Below the pieces are notes generated by a model. The model worked only from the letters and a program-made list of their open reading frames with translations, ran no database searches and was not told where the DNA came from. A stretch of 42,718 nt of DNA from Candidatus Saccharimonadota bacterium (GTDB lineage Bacteria; Patescibacteriota; Saccharimonadia; Saccharimonadales; Saccharimonadaceae). Positions 27,385 to 37,445 of the stretch are shown here, in pieces (positions within the stretch are counted from its first letter, which is position 1; every line of letters starts with the position of its first letter). Position numbers and translations under genes: made by a program. The stretch spans positions 1 through 42,718 of the forward strand of contig WRGU01000049.1 of assembly GCA_009787015.1 (NCBI GenBank), given 5' to 3'.

Positions 27385-30300
27385 TTACGCCTCCTCCTCT
27401 TCGTCGTTAAATTCTTCGCTTATTTCTTCTTCGATGCCGCCACCCGGTTCTGGGTCGGGTTCAGTTTTCTCCGCATCAGTAGCCTCTTCGACAAAACCGC
27501 TATCGTCAGTTTCCGCGATATGCGCACTGTCGCCCAGATCGATCGATCCGCCCTCGTCGGCTTCGTCGCCCACCAATTCGTCGGCGAGTTCGGCGATTTC
27601 TTCGTCCAAATCTAAATCGTCGGGGATATCGCTGATGGAAATCTTGCCGCCAGTGCCTTTTTCGACTACGACCGCTTCGGCATCCTCGATTTCGTTGTTG
27701 TCAACCAGATCGACACGCAGACCGAGACCTTGCAGTTCCTTAACCAAAACTTTGAAACCTTCCGGCACGTCCGGACCTTCGATTTCGGTGTTTTTGATAA
27801 TCGATTCGTAAGCCTTGCCGCGACCCCTGACATCGTCGGATTTAATCGTGAGCATTTCCTGCAAAGTGGTCGCCGCGCCATAAGCTTCGAGCGCCCAAAC
27901 TTCCATTTCGCCGAAACGCTGACCACCATTTTGCGCCTTACCGCCCAATGGTTGTTGCGTAACCATGGTGTATGGTCCGGTTGATCGAGCATGGATTTTA
28001 TCCTGAACCATGTGGTGCAGTTTCAAGATATACATCATGCCGACCGTGGTTTTTTCCTGGAATGCTTCGCCGGTGCGACCGTCGTACAATTGAACCTTAC
28101 CGTCGCGCGACAAACCAGCTTTTTCGAGCTCGTCCGCGATTGTATCAATCGGCACACCGTTAAATGATTCGGACGCGACCTTGTAACCGAGTTCGCGCGC
28201 CGCCATACCGATGTGTACTTCGAACAACTGTCCGAGGTTCATGCGCGATGGCACGCCGAGCGGGTTCAAAATCATATCCACAGGAGTTCCGTCCGCCATG
28301 AAAGGCATATCTTCGACCGGCAAAACGCGAGCGACGACACCCTTGTTGCCGTAACGACCCGCCAATTTATCACCGACGGAGATTTTGCGACTCTGGGCGA
28401 TAAAGATTTCGATTTGCTGCAGAACGCCTGCCTTTAATTCGTAACCCGATTCGCGATCGAACACTTTGACGGCGATAACTTTACCGCCCTCGGATCGACC
28501 GACGCGGTGCGAAGTGTCGCGAACATCCTTGGCTTTTTCGCCAAAGATCGCGCGCAACAAGCGCTCTTCCGAACTTAATTCTTGTTCGCCCTTTGGCGTG
28601 ATTTTACCAACCAAAACATCACCAGCTTTGACTTCTGATCCGACGGTCACGATGCCGCGTTCGTCGAGATGCTGCAGGGCTTCTTCGCTGACATTCGGGA
28701 TGTCGCGTGTGACGATTTCCGGTCCGAGTTTCGTATCGCGGATTTCAACGGTCGACGAGGTGATATTAATCGATGTTAACTCGTCATCCTCGACCAAACG
28801 GCGCGAAATAATGATGGCGTCGTCCATATTATATCCTTTCCAGGACATATAGGCGACCAACATATCGCGTCCGAGCGCCAATTCGCCATCAGCGATCGAT
28901 GCGCCTTCGATGATCGGCTGACCCTTGGCGACTTTCTGACCGCGCGAAACGACCACGCGCTGGTTGAACGAACGATCTTCGTTGGATTTCACAAAATGTT
29001 TCAGCGGATAGGATTTAATATCGGTCGCACCGTATTTAACTTGAACTTCGTTAGCGTCGGCTTTGACGACCTCGCCGTCCTTTTCCGCCATGACCAGTTC
29101 CGAAGTATTTTTCGCGATGTCGTGTTCGACGCCCGTGCCCACGATTGGCGCGCTGGTTTTGATCAGCGGCACGGCCTGACGTTGCATGTTCGCACCCATG
29201 AGGTTGCGGTCGATGCGGTTCTTTTCCAGGAACGGAATCATCGAAGCAGTCACGCCAATAACCTGGGCATTGTCCGCGTCGATATAGGTAACTTCGCTGG
29301 CATCGACGATTTCCGGTTTCAGATCGCGCCGCGCTGAAACGCGACTATCCGCGAATGCACCGGTTTTATCCAACTTGTTCGAATTTTCAGCAATTACTTC
29401 CTTGGTTTCCGCCAAAGAATCGAGATAGACGATTTCGTCGGTAACTTTGCCTTTTATAACTTTGCGATAGGGAACTTCGATGAAACCGTATTCATTGATG
29501 CGCGCGTATGATGCAAGATTAAGCACCAGACCCACGTTCGCGCCTTCCGGCGTTTCGACGATACAGGCGCGTGAATAGTGCGTCGGATGAATATCGCGAA
29601 CCTCAATACCCGCACGCTCGCGCGTTAAACCGCCGGGACCCATCGAACTTAAACGTCGTTTATGGGACAATTCCGAGATCGGATTTGCCTGATCCATGAA
29701 TTGCGACAACTGCGACGAAGCAAAAAATTCATGCACCGCCGCCACAATCGGACGCGCGTTGATGAGCGACGCCGGCGTGACACTTTCGAGATCCGCCACC
29801 GACATGCGATCGCGAATATTGCGATCCAAACGCAACATACCGACGCGGAATTGACGCGCCACCAATTCGCCGACCAATTTAACACGACGATTATAAAAGG
29901 CGTCGATATCATCGGGCGCCTCTTGCGTGTTGTTGAGTCGGATAATTTCGCGAATAATCGCAACCAAATCATCCAAACGGAGTACGCGATTTTCGGGGAT
30001 ATTTTCAATGTCAGGAGTGTTCAAACGCTGGTTCATTTTGTAACGACCAACGCGCGAAACATCGAAACGTTTGAAATCAAAAAACATGCGCTCGACCATA
30101 GTCTTGGCGTTATCGACTGTCGCTAAATCGCCGGGGCGAATCTTGCGAAAAACTTCGATTAAGGCTTCGTTCGTGCCGCGGGCAGCGTCCTTTTCGATCG
30201 TGGCATTGATATATTTCACATCGCCCGTATCGACGTCGGCGAACAAATCTTTTAATGCTGTGTTCGTGCCGTAACCCAACGCACGCAACAGTGTTGTGAC

Positions 30301-30897
30301 CGCGATTTTGCGGCGACGATCGATCTTGACATAAATCGCGCCGTTGGTGGAAGTTTCAAATTCCAACCACGCACCGCGACCCGGGATCAATTTCGCACCG
30401 TAATAGTTTCGATCATTAACCTGTTCAGCAATAAAAAATACGCCTGCAGAGCGTATTAATTGCGACACCACGACACGCTCCGATCCGTTAATAACGAATG
30501 TTCCGCGATTTGTCATCCACGGATAATCACCCAAATACAGTTCTGTTTCTTTGACTTCGCCGGTAACTTTATTCGTTAGTTCCACATTCGCATATAATGC
30601 CGCTTCGAAACTAGTATTGTCGTCCAGCGCCTGACGATCGGAAATTTTCGGTTCGTCGAAACGATAATCCTTGAACCGTAAACTGAGTTTCTGACCCGTA
30701 TAATCGTCAATCGGGTTAAGTTCCGCGAAAATCTCACCGAGATCATCGCCCACGAATCGTTGCCAGGATTTTTTGAGATGCTCCGTCAAATCCGGCAAGC
30801 CCAAAATTTTGTTTTGTGGGGCGAAATATGTACGTTTCGTAACCCCATTGACCTTCGTCGCCGAATTATCGGCAACCACCGTCGCTGCTTTTGCCAC
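27385..30897 (-). CDS. rpoB: RNA polymerase beta subunit (GTG start)
   Basis: RRLSSMGPGGLTRERAGIEVRDIHPTHYSRACIVETPEGANVGLV, GDKLAGRYGNKGVVARV. Confidence 0.98.
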   Translation of the reverse strand: MAKAATVVADNSATKVNGVTKRTYFAPQNKILGLPDLTEHLKKSWQRFVGDDLGEIFAELNPIDDYTGQKLSLRFKDYRFDEPKISDRQALDDNTSFEAALYANVELTNKVTGEVKETELYLGDYPWMTNRGTFVINGSERVVVSQLIRSAGVFFIAEQVNDRNYYGAKLIPGRGAWLEFETSTNGAIYVKIDRRRKIAVTTLLRALGYGTNTALKDLFADVDTGDVKYINATIEKDAARGTNEALIEVFRKIRPGDLATVDNAKTMVERMFFDFKRFDVSRVGRYKMNQRLNTPDIENIPENRVLRLDDLVAIIREIIRLNNTQEAPDDIDAFYNRRVKLVGELVARQFRVGMLRLDRNIRDRMSVADLESVTPASLINARPIVAAVHEFFASSQLSQFMDQANPISELSHKRRLSSMGPGGLTRERAGIEVRDIHPTHYSRACIVETPEGANVGLVLNLASYARINEYGFIEVPYRKVIKGKVTDEIVYLDSLAETKEVIAENSNKLDKTGAFADSRVSARRDLKPEIVDASEVTYIDADNAQVIGVTASMIPFLEKNRIDRNLMGANMQRQAVPLIKTSAPIVGTGVEHDIAKNTSELVMAEKDGEVVKADANEVQVKYGATDIKSYPLKHFVKSNEDRSFNQRVVVSRGQKVAKGQPIIEGASIADGELALGRDMLVAYMSWKGYNMDDAIIISRRLVEDDELTSINITSSTVEIRDTKLGPEIVTRDIPNVSEEALQHLDERGIVTVGSEVKAGDVLVGKITPKGEQELSSEERLLRAIFGEKAKDVRDTSHRVGRSEGGKVIAVKVFDRESGYELKAGVLQQIEIFIAQSRKISVGDKLAGRYGNKGVVARVLPVEDMPFMADGTPVDMILNPLGVPSRMNLGQLFEVHIGMAARELGYKVASESFNGVPIDTIADELEKAGLSRDGKVQLYDGRTGEAFQEKTTVGMMYILKLHHMVQDKIHARSTGPYTMVTQQPLGGKAQNGGQRFGEMEVWALEAYGAATTLQEMLTIKSDDVRGRGKAYESIIKNTEIEGPDVPEGFKVLVKELQGLGLRVDLVDNNEIEDAEAVVVEKGTGGKISISDIPDDLDLDEEIAELADELVGDEADEGGSIDLGDSAHIAETDDSGFVEEATDAEKTEPDPEPGGGIEEEISEEFNDEEEEA

Positions 30898-31225
30898 GCT
30901 TGCTCCTTATAGTTAATTGATTGTCTGGCGCGAAGGAACTAATTCTGCTTTTTTGGACAGAATTTTTGACGGTAGTGTGTCGCCAAAAGTTCAATCCAAG
31001 ACAACTCGCCAGCCACGGCGAGTCACCAAAAACAGATTTACACTACTTCATTACTGAACAGTATATCGCAAAAAATGCGGCGTGTCAACACTTTTTTCGG
31101 GTTTTTGTGCTCATTGCCATCCTGAACTTGTAATATATCATCCTGAACTTTACCCCTATTGTCAAATTCATTTCTCAATTTAACAACATTTTTGCCTGGG
31201 GATCTGTTATTTTTGTGGAAAAAGT

Positions 31226-31672
31226 TTAACTCTCCTTGCGACGCAGTAATTCGCGCCGTATAGTATTGACGGCGAAAGCGGCGCGGGGGAGGATTTCGAC
31301 GCGTTCGTTGTCGATAGGGGGTTCGGTGTGATATTCAAATACTTCCGCGCCCTCGGTCATATTGACGATGATTTTGTGTAAGGTCGCTTCGCTATTCGCA
31401 TTGACAGGAGTAGAAGTGCTAAATTCATGTATACCACCGCCGTTATCGTATGATGACGACGCGTCCTGATATGGTTTGATGTCATGATCCGCGGCGATTA
31501 CCACACAACTCGATAGCATGTGGCGCAGGCAATCCGCGACTTTATCTGGGGTCAAAATGTGCCGATTATCCCCGATAAAGCGATCTGCGACTCCGTTATT
31601 ATTACCCGATATGGCGACCAAAATATCGCTAAATCTAGCAACCTGATCTGATGATATTTCCGATTTTCTCAT
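31226..31672 (-). CDS. Hypothetical protein
   Basis: 148-aa ORF with no overlapping competitor; no family recognised. Confidence 0.45.
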   Translation of the reverse strand: MRKSEISSDQVARFSDILVAISGNNNGVADRFIGDNRHILTPDKVADCLRHMLSSCVVIAADHDIKPYQDASSSYDNGGGIHEFSTSTPVNANSEATLHKIIVNMTEGAEVFEYHTEPPIDNERVEILPRAAFAVNTIRRELLRRKES

Positions 31673-31750
31673 AAATTATAATGCTTAAGCTAAAAGACTA
31701 AACGATTATAGCATATTTTTATTTTGAAAATATCGCCGCCTCATAGTATT

Positions 31751-31806
31751 GGATCCTGAAACAAGTTCAGGATGACGGGGGTGGGGTTCGGGATGACGGG
31801 GGTGGG
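31751..31806. repeat. GATCCTGAA...TTCAGGATGAC inverted repeat plus GGGATGACGGGGGTGGGG direct repeats
   Basis: Read directly in intergenic sequence. Confidence 0.5.
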
Positions 31807-31876
31807 GAGGATTTGGGGCGATAAGGGGTAATCATGCTATTGACTTTTTTATCGAAGTGTGCTACAATGGTAGGAT

Positions 31877-34318
31877 ATGGAATTCAATACGACGAATAAC
31901 AGCCAAATACGCACCAGTCTCCTGCAAAGGATAGCCGACATACGGGCTGTTACCACAGAGATAAAACCGAATATAGAGCATATTGATGCTTGTCGGAAAA
32001 TGCCGTTTAAGATAGGAAATATTTTTACTTCTGCAGCGTCTATCTTTGGTGATAAGGATATACTGCTTGATTGTCTCGATAGCGCCATGATGCTTTACAC
32101 TAATGATCACTCGGAAATTACTGATGAACATAGAGAAAAGTATAAGCTAGATGTCGTTAGCAAGCTATTGCGTTCCACCAGGACAGAATGCGAGGATGGC
32201 AGTATAATCGAGAGACGTGCCGATACAAAAGAGGCGTTGAGGCGATTTTATGATTCCGCTCGCTTGTCGACCGAAGTGTCTAATGAAACGTATCTGGCGG
32301 CTATCACCGAGGGTCAGTTTGATGATCTGTCACAGGATCAACTCGTCGATCTGCATTTTCTTCTTGAACGCCTCCGATCGCTCAATGTCGCGATTAGGGG
32401 AGCACGGCTCGCAAGCGATATGTATTTTTTGTCCAAAAAAGCCGGTCGTCTCGCTTCGAATTGGATGAAGAGCGAACTAGGGCAGGGTATTTTCAGCGGT
32501 GTCGCGTCCATCGAACAGGCGGCTGTCGATGATTTAATCGCACGCACTACGTACATGTGCCGAGTCGAAGACGACGAGCTACTCAAGGGTCTGTTCGCGG
32601 TTTTTTCAGTCGATGGGGATGATCTCTTGGGTGACACTATAACCGATTTCACCGCCGCCAGCGCCCACGTTCGATCGCTCATGACCCCCGAAACAATCGA
32701 GACCGAAGAAGTCGACTCTATCGCTGGAGAAATGTATCAGGATTTTCTGGACAAATTACCCTTTAGGGTCGGCGAACCGTTTATTGATGCCAGTGAAGCC
32801 CTCGATTTAAGGGAGTCGGTTGGTCGAAGATTGTATGGTTCGGTCATGTCAGTCCATCAAGGCAAAATGATCGACTTGGACGACGAAGAACGCGATTTTC
32901 GCCGTCATTCCGGTGCCGCCAGCCGCATCATAGAGGGTGTATCCCTCCTCGAAAGGTACCCGCATCCACCGCTGACCGGCGGGGAAGAAAAGGTGCGATA
33001 CGACAATTTCGACGACATTCTCACTGGCATCGTCAGAGAAGCTACTACGCAAGATGATCCAGACGCGTTCCTCGAATCACAGGGCAAAACTATTCATGAC
33101 TTTGCGGTCGTTTATTCGACCGTCGAAGCCGCTATGACCGCGAGTGCGATAGCTGCCGCTTCGACGAAAGGCGCACGTTACGCCAAAAACTGGTTGGAGA
33201 GCGTAAAAGGTCGCGGGGTTTTCAGCGGTATAGCCGAACAACACGCCGCCAGTATCGAGGATTTGAGGAAAAAAGCAGGGAACGCGTTAAAAGACGAGAA
33301 GAATCCCGACGCCAGAATGATTCTCGAAACAGTTATCACAGATTTGGATGCTTTTTCGTCGGATCTTGCCGGTTTTTGTAAAGTCAGTCGCGAGATTTCA
33401 AAACTCCTGGACGAAAAACACGCCGCGGAAGCCGCGGAGAGAGAAACAGCCAATCCGATTCCGGTCAATCCGGTTGCGGATCCGATTCCAACTGAACCCG
33501 AACTGATCGAAATTCCGACTGAACCCGGGGATTTAGTACCCAACCCCCCCCCAGCGTCCGATGAATCCACTGAAAATCCACCGGTCATGGAGGTTGAGGA
33601 AAGTGGTGAAACTGCTGACGATAGAGAAGTCCTTATCCCCGAAGGTTTTGAGGAGATTGAAATCGCTCGTCATTATTCCGAACGAGGCGCTACTGAGGTC
33701 GAGACGACGGCACTCTTGGCGCGTCTCGCTAGCGAGGCTACTGGGGTGATTCTGCCTGAGGGTGCTCGTTCTGAACCAGATAGCGAAAAGCCAGTGACGA
33801 TTAAAAGACCGCGAACAGCGAATGATGTTATTTTGGACGATCGCGAGGAATGGCTCGCGAAGCGAAAAACCACCGCCAATTTGGCGTGGAATAAGGGTTG
33901 GCAGACCCTCGCTGACCTCGCCGCGTTGATTGTTGATGAATCGGATGGAAGACTTTATAAATCCCGACTCGGCGATGAATCTCATCCCATACAATCATTT
34001 CGTGGTCAAGACAAGAGAAAACAACAGCGCAAACACCCCTATTACGCATTCGAATTTCCCGCTGGTTTTGATGGGGAATATACCGCGGTTATCGCCGAAT
34101 GCGCCGAACCAAATAACGCTACGTACATTTGGGTAGGCAAAACTGCTCTGAAAGAAACTTGGCAATCACTCTTTGAATTATCAAAACGAGAAGCTAAAGA
34201 GGGCGGCGTTCGAGCGATCAATCACCGCAACGACAAAGTTCCGCATTGGGAACGCGCCATGAACGAAGTCGACCGCCAGGTTGAAGAGCTCGATCGGGCG
34301 ATTTTAGAGGAAGAATAA
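31877..34318 (+). CDS. Large uncharacterised helical protein with internal duplication and Pro-rich linker
   Basis: Long ORF with TTGACT-17-TACAAT promoter; repeated GxRxAxNW...GxGxFSGxA unit; C9 tract in linker. Confidence 0.7.
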   Translation: MEFNTTNNSQIRTSLLQRIADIRAVTTEIKPNIEHIDACRKMPFKIGNIFTSAASIFGDKDILLDCLDSAMMLYTNDHSEITDEHREKYKLDVVSKLLRSTRTECEDGSIIERRADTKEALRRFYDSARLSTEVSNETYLAAITEGQFDDLSQDQLVDLHFLLERLRSLNVAIRGARLASDMYFLSKKAGRLASNWMKSELGQGIFSGVASIEQAAVDDLIARTTYMCRVEDDELLKGLFAVFSVDGDDLLGDTITDFTAASAHVRSLMTPETIETEEVDSIAGEMYQDFLDKLPFRVGEPFIDASEALDLRESVGRRLYGSVMSVHQGKMIDLDDEERDFRRHSGAASRIIEGVSLLERYPHPPLTGGEEKVRYDNFDDILTGIVREATTQDDPDAFLESQGKTIHDFAVVYSTVEAAMTASAIAAASTKGARYAKNWLESVKGRGVFSGIAEQHAASIEDLRKKAGNALKDEKNPDARMILETVITDLDAFSSDLAGFCKVSREISKLLDEKHAAEAAERETANPIPVNPVADPIPTEPELIEIPTEPGDLVPNPPPASDESTENPPVMEVEESGETADDREVLIPEGFEEIEIARHYSERGATEVETTALLARLASEATGVILPEGARSEPDSEKPVTIKRPRTANDVILDDREEWLAKRKTTANLAWNKGWQTLADLAALIVDESDGRLYKSRLGDESHPIQSFRGQDKRKQQRKHPYYAFEFPAGFDGEYTAVIAECAEPNNATYIWVGKTALKETWQSLFELSKREAKEGGVRAINHRNDKVPHWERAMNEVDRQVEELDRAILEEE

Positions 34319-34372
34319 GTAGAATAACTGTCATTTCGAGCGCAGCCGAGAAATCTTTGTGATAACGGTTAA

Positions 34373-34398
34373 GATCCCTCGACTACGCTCGGGATGAC
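34373..34398. repeat. Dispersed repeat GATCCCTCGACTACGCTCGGGATGAC
   Basis: Near-identical to copies at 23597 and 35038. Confidence 0.6.
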
Positions 34399-34988
34399 AA
34401 AGGGGATTTCTTCACTAAAACTTCGTCGATCAAACCGTATTTTTTGGCGTCCTCGGCGGAGAGCCAGTAATCGCGTTCCATGTCGTCGCGGATTTTGGCG
34501 AGTTTCTGACCGGTGTTTGATGCTAAAATCGTTGCCAACTTTTCCTTGAGATCCAAACTTTCGCGCAGGTCGATTTCCATGTCGGTGACTTTGCCGCGCG
34601 TGCCGGACGATGGTTGATGGATCATGGTTTTGGCGTTGGGGAGCATAAAACGTTTGCCTTTCGCGCCGCTCGACAACAAAAACGCGCCCATCGAAGCCTG
34701 TAATCCAATCCCGAACGTCGCCACGTCGGGAGCAACGAAATTCATTGTGTCGTAAATCGCCAATCCGTCGTATACTGATCCGCCGGGCGAATTTATGTAC
34801 AAATTGATGTCGGCTTTTGGATCTTCGCTCGCCAAAAACAACATCTGCGCGATGACCAAATTCGCGGTAGTTTCGTTAACCTCGTCGCCGAGGAAAATAA
34901 TCCGATCCTTGAGCAACCGCGAATAAATATCGAACGCGCGTTCGCCATCGTAAGTTTTTTCCACCACCGTTGGGACTAGATAACTCAT
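34383..34988 (-). CDS. clpP: ATP-dependent Clp protease proteolytic subunit
   Basis: [37 protein letters not shown]. Confidence 0.95.
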   Translation of the reverse strand: MSYLVPTVVEKTYDGERAFDIYSRLLKDRIIFLGDEVNETTANLVIAQMLFLASEDPKADINLYINSPGGSVYDGLAIYDTMNFVAPDVATFGIGLQASMGAFLLSSGAKGKRFMLPNAKTMIHQPSSGTRGKVTDMEIDLRESLDLKEKLATILASNTGQKLAKIRDDMERDYWLSAEDAKKYGLIDEVLVKKSPLSSRA

Positions 34989-35037
34989 ACTATTACTGTA
35001 ACACAATATTTATGTTGGGTCAATGAATTGTCAATAA

Positions 35038-35063
35038 GATCCCTCGGCTTCGCTCGGGGTGAC
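35038..35063. repeat. Dispersed repeat GATCCCTCGGCTTCGCTCGGGGTGAC
   Basis: Same family as 34373. Confidence 0.55.
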
Positions 35064-35209
35064 AAGGAGAGGAACGCTCGGGGTGATATGACGCATATGG
35101 TTATTCTACAATATACTTGCAAAAGAATACAATGTGTGATACTATGGAATTAAACAGAGGCGCGTAATCTGTCATAAACCGTCGAAAGTCGGAGCAAGGT
35201 GAGTGGATT

Positions 35210-35527
35210 ATGAGAGAAGAACCAGCAAATGTTAGCAGCGAGCCAGACAACGAGAAGGACAAAAGAAAAATTTTAATATTTATTTTAGCGCCGTTACTTG
35301 CGCTGATACTGACATTACTAATATTATTCTCGTTCGGAAATTACGGATCATACGACATCAATAAAAACCCGCGTGTAAACATAGATGAGATAAATCATAT
35401 TGCCAAATCCGCCACAAGCATCAAATCCATGGACTTGAATGCTCCGTCTTACCAAACCGGAAATACCGTGTATAATAGACTTATGCAATATGGTAATTCA
35501 GTAGCTAATTTCACAGACACAAAATAG
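35210..35527 (+). CDS. Single-TM membrane protein ending at in-frame TAG
   Basis: KILIFILAPLLALILTLLILFSFG TM; same frame continues open after TAG. Confidence 0.5.
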   Translation: MREEPANVSSEPDNEKDKRKILIFILAPLLALILTLLILFSFGNYGSYDINKNPRVNIDEINHIAKSATSIKSMDLNAPSYQTGNTVYNRLMQYGNSVANFTDTK

Positions 35528-35683
35528 GCAGGTAAAGTCGTCAACGTCGATTCTTCCACCGAGCGTATCCTCGAACTAGTAATACCCAAAAACTCCGCAG
35601 GGGCACAGTTGCTCCAGGTTGATAGAGCAAAGACAGATTTGTTGAAGCAGGGTGTAAAATTAATATATTATATGGTTGATTAA
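35528..35683 (+). other. Coding-like in-frame continuation after TAG
   Basis: AGKVVNVDSSTERILELVIPKNSAGAQLLQVDRAKTDLLKQGVKLIYYMVD then TAA. Confidence 0.5.
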
Positions 35684-35697
35684 GGAGAGGAGATTTT

Positions 35698-36207
35698 ATG
35701 AAAATAACATTTGCATGCGTGTCTCTATATATCGACAGGGACGAAACCATCTATGCGATACCTTGTGGATGGGATAGAGTTACTCAAAAAACTGTTGTGG
35801 GCGTATCAGATGTTGATCTACTGTTTATACTCAAACAACCATACACAGATGACGATATTGAAGCCTTTTTGCATAATGCTATAGAAAACTGCTATAAAAA
35901 AGAAAGAGAACCAGGACCAGGGGCGCTAGAAAAACATTTTGGATTTAAGAGTTGGGTTAGGGCGACGAGGGGTTTGAAATATATTTATTTTTCTTTTGTA
36001 AAAAAAGAGGGTTATCGTCTTAGAGCGTCGGTTAAAACACCGCATCGTGGGTATACTATGCCACAGAATAATTGGATATACATGGATCTTAATCCCCAAA
36101 AAGGCGAGCTTGCAGTAGCGTTTCGCAAAGCGCTTGCGGAATCGAAATTGGATGAACCTATACCTAATCCGAACCCTAGCGAAAGGAGTAAACCGAAATC
36201 AAAGTAG
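35698..36207 (+). CDS. Hypothetical protein
   Basis: 169-aa ORF with aaggagaggag RBS. Confidence 0.6.
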   Translation: MKITFACVSLYIDRDETIYAIPCGWDRVTQKTVVGVSDVDLLFILKQPYTDDDIEAFLHNAIENCYKKEREPGPGALEKHFGFKSWVRATRGLKYIYFSFVKKEGYRLRASVKTPHRGYTMPQNNWIYMDLNPQKGELAVAFRKALAESKLDEPIPNPNPSERSKPKSK

Positions 36208-36365
36208 AGAACTATCAGCAATAATACCCCCAACAACATTAGGCGACAAACAATCGCGGCGACTAAGCCAAGAAGCGCCTTAACAACCGTAAATCGCCTA
36301 AAAGCGAGTTTGTTCCGTTTTTTATCTCATTTACTTAGGATTATACATAGTTTCATTATATCACA

Positions 36366-36397
36366 CTTGCGCCAAACTTGCGCCACTTCTTGCGCCA
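36366..36397. repeat. Three direct repeats CTTGCGCCA
   Basis: Copies at 36366, 36377, 36389 upstream of a TATAAT promoter. Confidence 0.7.
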
Positions 36398-36469
36398 CAA
36401 TTTTATTTAAACTGCGCTTAAATTGTGCTATAATCTACGCGTTAACTTAACTTAAAGGAAGGGTTAGAT

Positions 36470-37357
36470 ATGGAAAAAAAGTCAAATGCTGCACCGAACG
36501 CGGTCGCGCCCGCGTCAACCGATAAACCGAAAAAATCCATGAAGGGTTTATTGATCGCATTGATCTGCGGTGGAATTTTAGTGATTGGCGCAGCGGTTGC
36601 GGTAACCCTGTTGCTAGTCTCAAACAGCGGCATAACGCGCAAAGATTACCGCGAGGCGCAGGAGCAAGTTCAATCATTGGCAAACGGGATTGTTAAAGAT
36701 TATGAAGCCTTTATCGGAAGAATGCCGCAGAGTCTTGGCGATGCAAAAGAAAAAATGCATTTTGACGAATATGATTCGTTCTCTGATTTTTTTGATAACT
36801 ATTACACAAAAGAAGTCAAGAAAATGCAGTCGAAGATCAACAACAAGTTAACAGAGATCGGCAAATTGAAAGCAATCAAGGGAGACGAAGAAGCCGCCGC
36901 GAAATTCGCAAGATTACAGAGAGCGGTAAAGGAGTTTAATAAGGAAATTGAAACCGCACTCAATTTGACAAACGTGTTTATCGGCAAAGTTGGTCCGTTG
37001 ATGGACGAGTATTTAGCGGCAGCAAATGACGGCGACATCGACACGATGGTGGCGAGATTGCTCGAAGTTGCAGATATTTTTGAAACGACCGAAATTGGCG
37101 ATATGAGAGGCGAAAAATTGTTCGGCGATATGGCGAATTTGTTTCGTGAACTCGCCACGAACTTAACGAATTACGCCAATGGCACGATGTCGGATGAGGA
37201 TATCGTGGCGTTTATGACAGAATACGAACGCAAATACAATAAGCTAATCGCAGAGCTATCAGAATTGCAAACAACAGGTTCCAGAAGTAATCCGTTATCA
37301 AAGGCGATCAATAGTTTAGATAAATATCTGACCAGCAAAGCGCGCGGGGCAAGATAG
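36470..37357 (+). CDS. Membrane-anchored, helix-rich hypothetical protein
   Basis: N-terminal cytosolic tail, TM GLLIALICGGILVIGAAVAVTLLLV, long helical exterior region; RBS aaggaaggg. Confidence 0.7.
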   Translation: MEKKSNAAPNAVAPASTDKPKKSMKGLLIALICGGILVIGAAVAVTLLLVSNSGITRKDYREAQEQVQSLANGIVKDYEAFIGRMPQSLGDAKEKMHFDEYDSFSDFFDNYYTKEVKKMQSKINNKLTEIGKLKAIKGDEEAAAKFARLQRAVKEFNKEIETALNLTNVFIGKVGPLMDEYLAAANDGDIDTMVARLLEVADIFETTEIGDMRGEKLFGDMANLFRELATNLTNYANGTMSDEDIVAFMTEYERKYNKLIAELSELQTTGSRSNPLSKAINSLDKYLTSKARGAR

Positions 37358-37445
37358 TCACAAATCCACCGCATCAATTGTCAGATCATGCCGGTTTGAC
37401 TTCTAATTATATTCGTGATATAATTATAATAGAAGAGGTTTATTC

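Noticed and set aside
23674-30897. Numerous long antisense ORFs opposite rpoB/rpoC
   Set aside because: They mirror the coding strand's codon bias, have no promoter or RBS and no recognisable motifs; treated as spurious.
18984-35527. Global reassignment of TAG to a sense codon
   Set aside because: TAG is the normal stop for several core genes in the window (topA, serS, hpf, and the 680 ORF), so only local readthrough or decay is plausible.
36208-36360. Possible structured RNA (TTAGGCGA...TCGCCTAA then T6)
   Set aside because: An 8-bp stem and T-run are present, but no known RNA family features; could be a terminator, insufficient support for an ncRNA call.
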